Made by a program: the position numbers and the translations under genes. The notes beneath the pieces are model-generated. The model did no database searches and was not told the origin of the DNA. It saw only the letters and a program-made list of their open reading frames with translations. Below, piece after piece: positions 1-5,026 of a stretch of 6,348 nt of DNA (positions are counted from its first letter, which is position 1; each line of letters starts with the position of its first letter). Source of the stretch: Chloroflexota bacterium (GTDB lineage Bacteria; Chloroflexota; Dehalococcoidia; Lucifugimonadales; Australimonadaceae); NCBI GenBank assembly GCA_022574265.1, contig JACZSI010000104.1, positions 1 to 6,348 of the forward strand, read 5' to 3'.

Positions 1-32
1 AGGTCGTTAACGGACCCGAAGCTGCTGTCGGA

Positions 33-51
33 GACCGGGCCATCGCCGGTC
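33..51. other. Small inverted repeat downstream of hicA
   Basis: GACCGG (33-38) and CCGGTC (46-51) form a perfect 6-bp stem with a 7-base loop, just past the hicA stop on the minus strand. No T-tract follows on that strand, so it is only a weak candidate for transcription termination. I see nothing else in bases 1-54. Confidence 0.2.
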
Positions 52-54
52 CGG

Positions 55-312
55 TTACCGCGGTCCGTGCCGTTCGATCAGCCGACTGAGCCCAGCGCGG
101 GTCAGTCCAGTCTGCTTGGGCCCGAGGATCTCGCCTAGCGTCCGCGTCGGGATCGGTTCTCGAGTGTTCTTGATCGTCGTGAAACGCGTGGCGGTTCCAG
201 TCCGCTTGCTGAGCCAAACGCCGTGCTGTGCGTTCCGCACTTCGTCCCAGCCATCAAGCTTGAGCAACCGGATCAGCTGCCGCCCGGTGATCGCGGGGAG
301 CTGTCGTTGCAT
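55..312 (-). CDS. hicA: HicA-family toxin (mRNA interferase)
   Basis: An 85-residue protein resembling HicA toxins, which are small double-stranded-RNA-binding-like (dsRBD-fold) ribonucleases that cleave mRNA and arrest growth until neutralised by HicB. The N-terminal helix ITGRQLIRLLKLDGW (8-22) is followed by a strand holding the likely catalytic His30 in the context AQHGVW. A second strand, TTIKN, is followed by the C-terminal stretch TLGEILGPKQTGLTRAGL, which I recognise from actinobacterial-type HicA proteins. The context around the His differs from the GSHH form of E. coli-type HicA. The ATG lies 9 bases after the hicB stop and has no good Shine-Dalgarno sequence, so translation is probably coupled to hicB. 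The length matches the family. I am confident of the family; activity is not testable from sequence. Confidence 0.85.
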   Translation of the reverse strand: MQRQLPAITGRQLIRLLKLDGWDEVRNAQHGVWLSKRTGTATRFTTIKNTREPIPTRTLGEILGPKQTGLTRAGLSRLIERHGPR

Positions 313-321
313 GGCCTATGG

Positions 322-714
322 CTAGACGCCGACTAGATCACGGTCAGCCCGCTGCTGCGTCTCTGGCACGGAGAAGATCTGCGGCTGGTAGAACGGGCCA
401 CTCGCGGTCAGGTCGCCGTGGAGTGACTGAGGCCAATCGGTTCCTACGCCGCGTATCGTGACTTCAGGCCGCCCGGCCTTCGCCTCGTGGAACGAGATAT
501 TCCAGCGCTCGAAGAACCGCTCGCGCTCGCCTGCATCCTCGAGGAGGTTGAGGTGTTCGACGACGAGTGCTTTAAGAGAGGCCTGACACTGGCGGAGGGT
601 ACGCGCGTACGTGCTCGTGCTGAGCTCGATGCACGTCCCGACCCACTTAGAGCCCTCGCGCTGAAAGGCGAGTGTGAGAAGAACGTGCCCCTTGTGGTGC
701 GTCTGCCGTGGCAT
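322..714 (-). CDS. hicB: HicB-family antitoxin
   Basis: A 130-residue protein encoded first in a hicB-hicA operon. Residues 12-65 (strand LTLAFQREGSKWVGTCIEL, then a helix with QCQASLKALVVEHLNLLED) match the partial RNase H-like fold of HicB, which binds and masks HicA. The C-terminal half (about 70-130) is Pro/Gln-rich towards the end. I see no obvious ribbon-helix-helix or helix-turn-helix in it, although many HicB proteins use such a domain to repress their own promoter. The start is well supported: GAAGGAG (complement of 724-730) lies 9 bases upstream of the ATG. The order hicB then hicA is the less common arrangement but well known. A HicB-like protein whose DNA-binding part has diverged or been lost is the main alternative reading. 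Base composition is less GC-rich than the genes to the right, in line with mobility. Confidence 0.78.
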   Translation of the reverse strand: MPRQTHHKGHVLLTLAFQREGSKWVGTCIELSTSTYARTLRQCQASLKALVVEHLNLLEDAGERERFFERWNISFHEAKAGRPEVTIRGVGTDWPQSLHGDLTASGPFYQPQIFSVPETQQRADRDLVGV

Positions 715-723
715 GATCGTTGG

Positions 724-730
724 CTCCTTC
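724..730 (-). promoter_or_regulatory. Ribosome binding site of hicB
   Basis: On the minus strand this reads GAAGGAG, a strong Shine-Dalgarno match 9 bases before the ATG at 714. It settles the hicB start and contrasts with hicA, which lacks one. Confidence 0.7.
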
Positions 731-737
731 GTCGCGA

Positions 738-751
738 TGAGCTATCGCTCA
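738..751. promoter_or_regulatory. Inverted repeat, candidate operator of hicBA
   Basis: TGAGC-TATC-GCTCA is a perfect 5-bp dyad with a 4-base centre, 24 bp upstream of the hicB ATG, where a promoter would be expected. HicB-type antitoxins commonly autorepress by binding dyads in their own promoter; assigning that role here is inference. No convincing -10/-35 pair was identified. Confidence 0.35.
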
Positions 752-757
752 AACCGT

Positions 758-769
758 CGTGGCGCCACG
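758..769. promoter_or_regulatory. 12-bp perfect palindrome upstream of hicB
   Basis: CGTGGCGCCACG is a perfect palindrome with no spacer, 44 bp upstream of the hicB start. It is the middle one of three dyads in about 65 bp. It could be a binding site for HicB or another regulator, or chance in GC-rich DNA; the clustering argues mildly for function. Confidence 0.3.
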
Positions 770-779
770 TGTGGACTCG

Positions 780-801
780 GCCAGCGCTGCCTGGCGCTGG
801 C
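780..801. promoter_or_regulatory. 8-bp inverted repeat upstream of hicB
   Basis: GCCAGCGC (780-787) and GCGCTGGC (794-801) are exact reverse complements separated by TGCCTG. The distance to the hicB start is 66-87 bp. It could be a distal operator, or a hairpin terminator for leftward transcription arriving from upstream, but no T-run follows on either strand. Confidence 0.35.
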
Positions 802-867
802 TCAGCCTAACCTCCCTCATCCTCTTGGTCGGAAGATACTGCTCGCTCACACGGGCTGGCATGGTGG

Positions 868-891
868 TACACCCGTTGCGCCTCGGGTGTA
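868..891. other. 8-bp perfect inverted repeat with 8-base loop
   Basis: TACACCCG (868-875) and CGGGTGTA (884-891) form a perfect 8-bp stem around an 8-base loop. There is no adjacent T-tract and no flanking gene it obviously serves. It may be a regulator site, a recombinase arm site or a structured RNA element; the role is unknown. Confidence 0.35.
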
Positions 892-1007
892 GCCCCCCAA
901 TAACTGCCGGGGTACTCCCCCTCATCCCCGTCGGTGGCGTGCCGCAAGATAGCACAGCCACAAGGATACGACAATTAGATACGCGTGGCTTGGTAGCGGT
1001 GTCCAAC

Positions 1008-1036
1008 GCATGCCAATCAGGACGCTTTTGGCGTGC
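1008..1036. other. 9-bp imperfect inverted repeat next to tRNA-like remnant
   Basis: GCATGCCAA (1008-1016) pairs with TTGGCGTGC (1028-1036) over 9 positions with one G-T wobble and an 11-base loop. It ends 13 bases before the tRNA-like sequence. A dyad at this place would suit a recombinase core or excisionase site, but that is inference only. Confidence 0.3.
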
Positions 1037-1049
1037 ATCTAGCTTCTAA

Positions 1050-1109
1050 AACCGTTGCCGAGCCGGCTTTCGGGTCCGAGGAGGGTTCGACTCCCACGCG
1101 CCTCAGCCA
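1050..1109 (+). pseudogene. 3' half of a class II tRNA (possible att site)
   Basis: This reads like the 3' portion of a tRNA with a long variable region, lacking its 5' half. AACCG (1050-1054) could be the 3' side of an anticodon stem, but the bases before it do not pair with it. A variable region of about 26 bases follows, then a T-stem GAGGG (1081-1085), the loop TTCGACT (1086-1092) and CCCAC (1093-1097) with one A-A mismatch. The end GCGCCTCA (1098-1105), G (1106), CCA (1107-1109) gives an 8+5 acceptor/T-branch and G73 before an encoded CCA. That geometry is typical of bacterial selenocysteine tRNA and one pair longer than in ordinary tRNAs or tmRNA. No matching 5' acceptor strand was seen nearby. 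Tyrosine integrases leave such 3' copies at the far end of an element. A degenerate tRNA-Ser or tmRNA end remains possible. Confidence 0.4.
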
Positions 1110-1157
1110 GATAATGAACCGCAAATCATGAAGGACGCCAGATCGGAGCGGTGAGCT

Positions 1158-1952
1158 ATGGCGCAGAGCGGTAAGCCGGTGGTGTTCGTGACCGGGGCGG
1201 GGCGCGGCATCGGCAAGACGTTGGCCCTGGGGTTCGCCCAGGAGGGATACCGCGTCGGCGTTGGCTCGACGACGACGGCGCGCAACGAGGCGGTGGCCGC
1301 GGCGATCGTGGCGGACGGCGGCGAGGCGCTGCCCATCGAGATCGACGTGGCCGACGAGCGAAGCGTGGCGGCCGCGGTCGGCGGGCTCGTCGAGCGTTTC
1401 GGCCGCATCGACGTCTTGATCAACAACGCGGCCCTGAAGCCTGGCTTCGTCAAGGACAGCGAGCGGTTGCTCAAAGACCTCCCGCTCGCGACCTGGCAGC
1501 GTGTGCTGGGCGTCAACATCACGGGCGCCTTCCTATGCGCTCGCGCCTGCGCGAACGTCATGGTGGAACAAGACGGTGGCAGCATCATCAACGTTTCGAC
1601 GCTCTCCGCGGTGAACCCGCGAGAGGGCGAGCCGGCGTACGCGGTGAGCAAGGCCGCGCTCAACATGCTCACCAAGGTCCATGCGATGGAGGTGGGGCAG
1701 CACGGCGTGGCGGTCAACGACATGGCCGTGGGCTTCACGCTCGACGCGGAGCAGGCCGGGTCGGTGGCTCCCGAGCGGCGCGCCCGCGCCATGCGGCCGG
1801 AGGCGTGGCTGCCGTTGGCCCTCCACCTGGCGCACCAGACGCCGGCCGAGATGAACGGCGAGGTCATCGACGCGATGGCATGGAACGAGGCCCACGGGCA
1901 CGGCGGTCGTGATGTCTGGGGCTGGGGTGGCCAGCCGACGCCGGTCCGTTAG
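1158..1952 (+). CDS. SDR-family NAD(P)-dependent oxidoreductase
   Basis: A 264-residue cytosolic short-chain dehydrogenase/reductase of classical length. The Rossmann cofactor motif TGAGRGIG is at 12-19, the NNAA structural motif at 89-92, the conserved Asn of VNITG at 120, and the YAVSK catalytic pair Tyr161/Lys165. These indicate NAD(P)-dependent oxidation or reduction of an alcohol/carbonyl; the substrate cannot be inferred. Two departures stand out. The position 13 residues before Tyr161, usually the catalytic Ser, is Thr148 (context NVSTLS). The usual PG motif after the active site reads VGF. Activity may be altered, though Ser147 and Ser150 are near. GGAG (1145-1148) lies 9 bases before the ATG and supports this start. 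The gene is monocistronic, converging on the RidA gene with 20 bases between stops, so a shared or overlapping termination zone is likely. Confidence 0.9.
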   Translation: MAQSGKPVVFVTGAGRGIGKTLALGFAQEGYRVGVGSTTTARNEAVAAAIVADGGEALPIEIDVADERSVAAAVGGLVERFGRIDVLINNAALKPGFVKDSERLLKDLPLATWQRVLGVNITGAFLCARACANVMVEQDGGSIINVSTLSAVNPREGEPAYAVSKAALNMLTKVHAMEVGQHGVAVNDMAVGFTLDAEQAGSVAPERRARAMRPEAWLPLALHLAHQTPAEMNGEVIDAMAWNEAHGHGGRDVWGWGGQPTPVR

Positions 1953-1972
1953 ACGTCGCCCATCGCGGGCCG

Positions 1973-2359
1973 CTAGGCCACCACGGCGGTGATCAGCGCT
2001 TGCATCTGCGCGCCACCGCCCAGCTCCGTCTGCAGTGCGTGGCGCGCCGGGCGGCTGTCGGCGTCCGGGAACGTCTCCAGCCAGGCCTTGTCGATGTGGT
2101 CGCGCACCCCGCGATCCTTCAGCAGCAGCATGACGAAGATGATGTCGTCCACCGTGCCGCCGGCGAGCTCCATGAACTTCGCCATGTTCTTGAACATGTT
2201 CTCGGCCTGCTTGTCGAGGTCGTCGGGGCGCTCGCCGGTCTCGGGGTCCGCCGTGCTGATCCCCGATGAGTAGATGACGTTCCCGATCCGCGACCCCATC
2301 GGGATCGCGCCGCCTCGATGCCCCCTGCCCGGAACGTTTATCGATCTGCGGTCCGCCAT
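1973..2359 (-). CDS. RidA/YjgF/UK114-family protein
   Basis: A 128-residue protein, the exact usual size of the Rid family, whose trimeric members hydrolyse reactive enamine/imine intermediates to ketoacids and ammonia, or act in specific catabolic pathways. Recognisable parts are IYSSGIS (29-35), the helix around QAENMFKNMAKFMELAG (51-67), VDDIIFVMLLLKD (70-82) and the C-terminal RPARHALQ. Arg106 falls where E. coli RidA has its substrate-binding Arg105. The nearby Glu of the IEIEA motif in archetypal RidA appears as Gln120 (AQMQA), so this is probably not an archetypal RidA; a Rid subfamily with another role is likely, hence no symbol. GGAGG (complement of 2367-2371) lies 7 bases upstream of the ATG. 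The gene is divergent from the 229-residue protein gene and convergent with the SDR. Confidence 0.88.
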   Translation of the reverse strand: MADRRSINVPGRGHRGGAIPMGSRIGNVIYSSGISTADPETGERPDDLDKQAENMFKNMAKFMELAGGTVDDIIFVMLLLKDRGVRDHIDKAWLETFPDADSRPARHALQTELGGGAQMQALITAVVA

Positions 2360-2389
2360 GGCGCTCCCTCCGGCTCCGACGTTTCCGGG

Positions 2390-2395
2390 AGTATA
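2390..2395 (-). promoter_or_regulatory. Possible -10 element for the RidA gene
   Basis: On the minus strand this reads TATACT, one base off the consensus -10 and about 31 bases upstream of the ATG at 2359. It lies in the 119-base divergent region, which is otherwise GC-rich. No convincing -35 was found 16-18 bases upstream, so confidence is low. Confidence 0.3.
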
Positions 2396-2465
2396 CGCAC
2401 CGCCGCGCGAGAAGGTTGAGCGCCGCTGCTATCATGCCTATCCGGCCTCGCGCGGCGCGGGCAGA

Positions 2466-2472
2466 GAGGTGA
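2466..2472 (+). promoter_or_regulatory. Ribosome binding site of the 229-residue protein gene
   Basis: GAGGTGA matches the core and 3' extension of the anti-Shine-Dalgarno complement and sits 6 bases before the ATG at 2479. It supports that start over later in-frame starts. Confidence 0.6.
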
Positions 2473-2478
2473 GAGGGG

Positions 2479-3168
2479 ATGGGGCTCTTCACATCGCGCA
2501 CGGAAGTCGTCAAGCGGAACATCGCCGGGGCGCTCGCCGGCGAGCCCGTCAGGACGCCTCCGGGTCACACCGTCGTCGTGAGCCAGGTCGGTGGCTGGAG
2601 CGTCATCTTCGACGTCGACTCGCCGGAGGAAGGGCCTCCGCCCATCTTCTTCGGCCCCCGCAAGGTGTCGCGGATCGGCATACCGTTCACCGCGCGTGAT
2701 GGGTTCGTCTGGGACCTCAAGAGGCGCCGGCTCGTCGGCGACAAGATCTATGAGCGGCGCACGAAGTGGAGCACCACGGGCGGGACGTCCTGGAAGCAGG
2801 AGTTCGAGCGGATCCAGCCGCAGCTGAAGCCGCCCGCGATCGCGTTCGGGTTCGGCGACTTCGACTACGAATTCACCATCGAGACGAACGATGAGGCGAG
2901 GCTGCACGAGCTCTTCGAGCCGCGGTCGTTCCGGGACCTGTTGCAGGAGCAGCCAACCATCCGCCTGAGGACGGAGCAGGACGAGAAGGGATGGATGGCG
3001 TCGCTCGTCCCAGAGCTCCCCGAGGGAGTAGCGGCCCTCTTCTTCCAGGACCGTTCCCTCCTCCGGGACGCTGCCGACGTCCAGAGCGTGCACACGCTCC
3101 TGCGCGCTGCCATCGAGCAGCTGGTGGCGATCGGCTCCGCCGATGCGAAGCCGCCCCGCATCTTCTGA
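2479..3168 (+). CDS. Hypothetical protein, 229 residues
   Basis: I do not recognise a family with certainty. The protein has no signal peptide or membrane segment and looks cytosolic. Residues 28-80 alternate strands (HTVVVSQVGGWSVIFDV, then GIPFTARDGFVW), followed by a basic stretch DLKRRRLVGDKIYERRTKW (79-97). The second half holds FDYEFTIETNDEARLHELF (128-146), then a strand PTIRLRT (159-165), a Trp/Leu-rich segment (171-190) and a C-terminal helix QSVHTLLRAAIEQLVAIGS (202-220). The middle and second half are faintly like DUF3137-type domains (a bound, extended sheet read as FDYEF...ND...L), but this is only an impression. Good codon structure and a strong ribosome site make it a real gene. 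Its stop TGA lies inside the first copy of an 85-bp repeat. It stands alone between a divergent RidA gene and a convergent lipoprotein gene. Confidence 0.75.
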   Translation: MGLFTSRTEVVKRNIAGALAGEPVRTPPGHTVVVSQVGGWSVIFDVDSPEEGPPPIFFGPRKVSRIGIPFTARDGFVWDLKRRRLVGDKIYERRTKWSTTGGTSWKQEFERIQPQLKPPAIAFGFGDFDYEFTIETNDEARLHELFEPRSFRDLLQEQPTIRLRTEQDEKGWMASLVPELPEGVAALFFQDRSLLRDAADVQSVHTLLRAAIEQLVAIGSADAKPPRIF

Positions 3169-3352
3169 CTGTGCGCCTACGCTTCGCTCCGGCTCCGGAC
3201 TAAAGCAGGCACGCGCTGCTCCGGCCCGTGGTGCTCGGCGAACGCGCTCCTGACTGTGCGCCTACGCTCTGCTCCGGCTCCGGACTAAAGCGGCACGCGC
3301 TGCTTCGGCCCTCGGTGCCCGGCCCACGCTTTGCCTGGCTGTGCGCCTACGG
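3165..3352. repeat. 85-bp tandem repeat between convergent genes
   Basis: Copy 1 is 3165-3249, copy 2 is 3250-3334, and a partial third begins at 3335. Each copy starts CTGACTGTGCGCCTACG (CTGGCTGTGCGCCTACG in the third) and continues with GCTCCGGCTCCGGACTAAAGC and a GC-rich tail. The two full copies share nearly all of their first 60 bases, with a few substitutions and a one-base indel; the tails diverge more. The array runs from the stop of the 229-residue gene (TGA 3166-3168) to the stop of the lipoprotein gene (CTA 3347-3349), so it fills the whole 178-base gap. Because 85 is not a multiple of 3, duplication does not extend either frame. No standard hairpin plus T-run terminator was found in the unit. 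Confidence 0.85.
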
Positions 3353-4819
3353 CACCGCGTTCAGGACATCGTCGCGCACGTTCGCGACCAGCCGCCAGCT
3401 CGCTCCGGCGTCGTCGCTGCGGTAGAGCAGGTAGCCGTCCGTCTCCGCGTACACGACGCTCGGGTCTGACGGCGCGAACTCGATCTCGCGGAACGGGCTG
3501 AGCCCGCCCAGCGCCTCGACCTGCGGCGCGGCAACGACCGTCTGCACCGTCCGGAGCCCGTCCGTCGAGCGTCGCAGGGCGTCGAATGCGGAGAAGATGA
3601 CGAGGTTGGGGTCGGCGGGCGACACGGCGATCGGACCGTTGACCTGCACGATGGCGCTCTGCGCCCACGTCGCCCCGGCGTCGCGCGAGACCCAGCCGAA
3701 GTAGGTGCCGTCCTCGTTCGCGTAGATGACCTGGCCGTCGCCCGAGACGGCGAAGCTCGTGATCTGCTTGTACCGGAGCTCGTCGGCGAAGAGCTCCCAC
3801 GTCGCGCCGGAATCGGTACTGCGGGCGAACCCGAGGTTCTGGCCCAGGTCCTGGAGGTTCAGTGCGAATGTCAGGATCGTCGCCGGCTGGTTGGGAACGG
3901 GCCTCATCACCCAGTAGCCGTTCCTGCCGTCGTAGGGCCCCAGCGGCACGCGGTACCACGACTCCCCGCCGTCGACCGTGCGGTAGAGCCCGCCCTCGTA
4001 GTAGCTGGCGATGCCGCTCACCCCGGAGAACGACGGCACGCCGCCCTCGAGGCCAGCCACCGCGATCAGCGGGTCGGTGGGGTCGAAGCGCACGGAGTTC
4101 ACACGGGAGGTCGGGAAGCCGCAGTTCACCTGCCGCCAGCTTTCGCCGCCGTCGGTGCTCCGATAGACGCCGGCGCCCGCGGTCTGGGGGGCGCCGGTCG
4201 TGGGTCCGGGCGAGTCGAGCGTCGCCGCCATCAGCACCGAGGGGGCGCTGGGGGCGTACGCGATGTCCCAGATCTCAGGGTAGGAGAAGTCGGACCGCAG
4301 GCCGGCGCGGAGGCGCGTCCAGGTAACGCCGCCGTCGGTGGTGCGGACGAAGCCGTTGCGCTCGGTGCCGAGGATCACCGTGTCGGCGTCGTTGGGGTGG
4401 ACCGTCAGCGAGCGGAAGACGCGGTCCCCATCGGCGCCGTTGGCGCTTGGACCGGATGGGCCGGAGACGACCGTGGCGTCGTAGGGCGCCTTGCACGGCT
4501 CGGGCGTCGGCGTCGGTATCGGCGTTGGCGTCGCGGTCGTCGGCGTCGGCATCGGCGTGGGCGTTGGTGGCGCTGTCGGGGTGGCGGTGGGCGTCGGGAT
4601 CGGCGTCGCCGTCGGTATCGGAGCGGTCGTCGGCGTTGGCTCGGGGGACGGCGCCGGCGAGGCGGTGGCCGTGGGCGCCGGCTCAGGCGCCTCGAGCGAA
4701 GGGGTGGGCGTTCGGGCAGGTTCCGGGGGCGCGCACGCGGTCACGACGGCGGCGAGCAAGACGATCGCGCTCAGTGCGTGGGGACGCTTCTGCAGGATCA
4801 CGCCGAGGGGTGTCTTCAC
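3347..4819 (-). CDS. Secreted lipoprotein with Asp-box (BNR) beta-propeller
   Basis: A 490-residue exported lipoprotein. An N-terminal basic and hydrophobic segment ends in a lipobox-like VTAC with Cys29 as the lipidation site. Residues 36-108 are a Pro/Thr-rich linker of TPTP-type repeats. From about 110 to 490 lies a beta-propeller with seven Asp-box (BNR) motifs of S/T-x-D-x-G-x-T/S-W type: TTDGGVTW (160), STDGGESW (221), TVDGGESW (281), STDSGATW (334), SRDAGATW (378), a degenerate STDGLRTV (418) and SDDAGASW (468). Spacings of 40-61 residues fit seven blades. Such domains occur in sialidases, sortilin-like proteins and Ycf48-like factors. No catalytic sialidase residues were recognised, so binding or scaffolding on the cell surface is the safer reading. 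Cys109 and Cys233 could form a disulfide. The start is GTG (complement of 4817-4819) with only weak ribosome-site support; the signal sequence makes it likely. Confidence 0.85.
   Translation of the reverse strand: MKTPLGVILQKRPHALSAIVLLAAVVTACAPPEPARTPTPSLEAPEPAPTATASPAPSPEPTPTTAPIPTATPIPTPTATPTAPPTPTPMPTPTTATPTPIPTPTPEPCKAPYDATVVSGPSGPSANGADGDRVFRSLTVHPNDADTVILGTERNGFVRTTDGGVTWTRLRAGLRSDFSYPEIWDIAYAPSAPSVLMAATLDSPGPTTGAPQTAGAGVYRSTDGGESWRQVNCGFPTSRVNSVRFDPTDPLIAVAGLEGGVPSFSGVSGIASYYEGGLYRTVDGGESWYRVPLGPYDGRNGYWVMRPVPNQPATILTFALNLQDLGQNLGFARSTDSGATWELFADELRYKQITSFAVSGDGQVIYANEDGTYFGWVSRDAGATWAQSAIVQVNGPIAVSPADPNLVIFSAFDALRRSTDGLRTVQTVVAAPQVEALGGLSPFREIEFAPSDPSVVYAETDGYLLYRSDDAGASWRLVANVRDDVLNAVP
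4496..4714 (-). repeat. Degenerate repeats encoding the Thr/Pro-rich linker
   Basis: On the plus strand this is a run of GGCGTCGGTATCGGCGTTGG-like hexamer variants, coding for TPTP, IPTP and ATPT motifs on the minus strand (residues 36-108 of the lipoprotein). It is low-complexity coding DNA, a likely site of slippage-driven length variation, and it also makes long shadow frames on the opposite strand that look like Arg/Gly-rich proteins. Confidence 0.75.
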
Positions 4820-4850
4820 GGTGTAGGCTGATGCCCTGCGTCGTTGCAGT

Positions 4851-4865
4851 CTCCCCGTTGGGGAG
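4851..4865. other. GC-rich hairpin in divergent intergenic region
   Basis: CTCCCC (4851-4856) and GGGGAG (4860-4865) form a perfect 6-bp stem with a 3-base loop, GTT. It lies 32 bases upstream of the lipoprotein GTG and about 165 bases upstream of the molybdenum-enzyme gene. Without a T-tract it is not a clear terminator; it could be part of the lipoprotein leader. Confidence 0.3.
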
Positions 4866-4951
4866 CCCCGCAGCCACCAGGCGGAGCACGTGCGCCGACG
4901 AGGGATCGGCCCGCATCGTGCAACGCCCGCGGCGCGAAGTCAACGTGGCCC

Positions 4952-4987
4952 GTCACGGCACCGCGGCCGTCTTCGCTCGCCCGTGAC
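4952..4987. promoter_or_regulatory. Inverted repeat upstream of molybdenum hydroxylase gene
   Basis: GTCACGG (4952-4958) and CCGTGAC (4981-4987) are exact reverse complements spaced so that half-site centres are 29 bp apart, close to three helical turns. They lie 42-77 bases upstream of the ATG. This spacing would suit a dimeric regulator binding one face of DNA, or a long-loop hairpin in the leader. The role is inference; no promoter elements were identified around it. Confidence 0.3.
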
Positions 4988-5018
4988 TCAGGGGCGCCAC
5001 CAGCGCACGACGAGAGCC

Positions 5019-5026
5019 AGGAGGAG
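5019..5026 (+). promoter_or_regulatory. Ribosome binding site of molybdenum hydroxylase gene
   Basis: AGGAGGAG is a near-ideal Shine-Dalgarno sequence; its AGGAGG part ends 4 bases before the ATG at 5029. It fixes the start, in agreement with the conserved N-terminus. Confidence 0.7.

Larger units (their letters stand above)
802..1049. other. Gene-free, AT-richer stretch with hairpins
   Basis: I find no gene in this stretch. Open frames on both strands here have no recognisable protein features and no fitting ribosome sites. Composition is clearly less GC-rich than the coding DNA to the right (about 52% in 961-1020). It contains two inverted repeats, 868-891 and 1008-1036, annotated separately. 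It may be the end of an integrated element or degenerate mobile DNA. Confidence 0.4.

Noticed and set aside
487..810. A 107-codon plus-strand frame over hicB
   Set aside because: It is antisense to a protein with clear HicB similarity and a strong ribosome site, and has no recognisable features itself.
1050..1109. tmRNA 3' end
   Set aside because: The TTCGACT loop and GCGCCTC tail resemble tmRNA ends, but there are eight bases plus G before CCA instead of seven plus A, and no tag-coding region was seen upstream. Kept only as an alternative to the tRNA reading.
1103..1867. A 254-codon open frame opposite the SDR gene
   Set aside because: Composition is Ser/Ala/Pro-rich without motifs, and the SDR on the plus strand has intact cofactor and catalytic motifs.
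2416..2435. Plus-strand promoter TTGAGC...TATCAT for the 229-residue gene
   Set aside because: The two elements are only 8 bases apart, far below the usual 16-18.
1533..2522. A 329-codon open frame on the minus strand
   Set aside because: It runs across the SDR, RidA and the start of the 229-residue gene in a frame with Arg/His-rich composition; all three true genes explain the DNA better.
3165..3352. CRISPR array
   Set aside because: Copies are directly adjacent 85-bp units with no spacers of constant length between short repeats.
4397..4831. Arg/Gly-rich and Val/Gly-rich open frames on the plus strand
   Set aside because: They are products of the repetitive linker DNA read on the wrong strand; the minus-strand reading gives a lipobox and the expected Thr/Pro linker.
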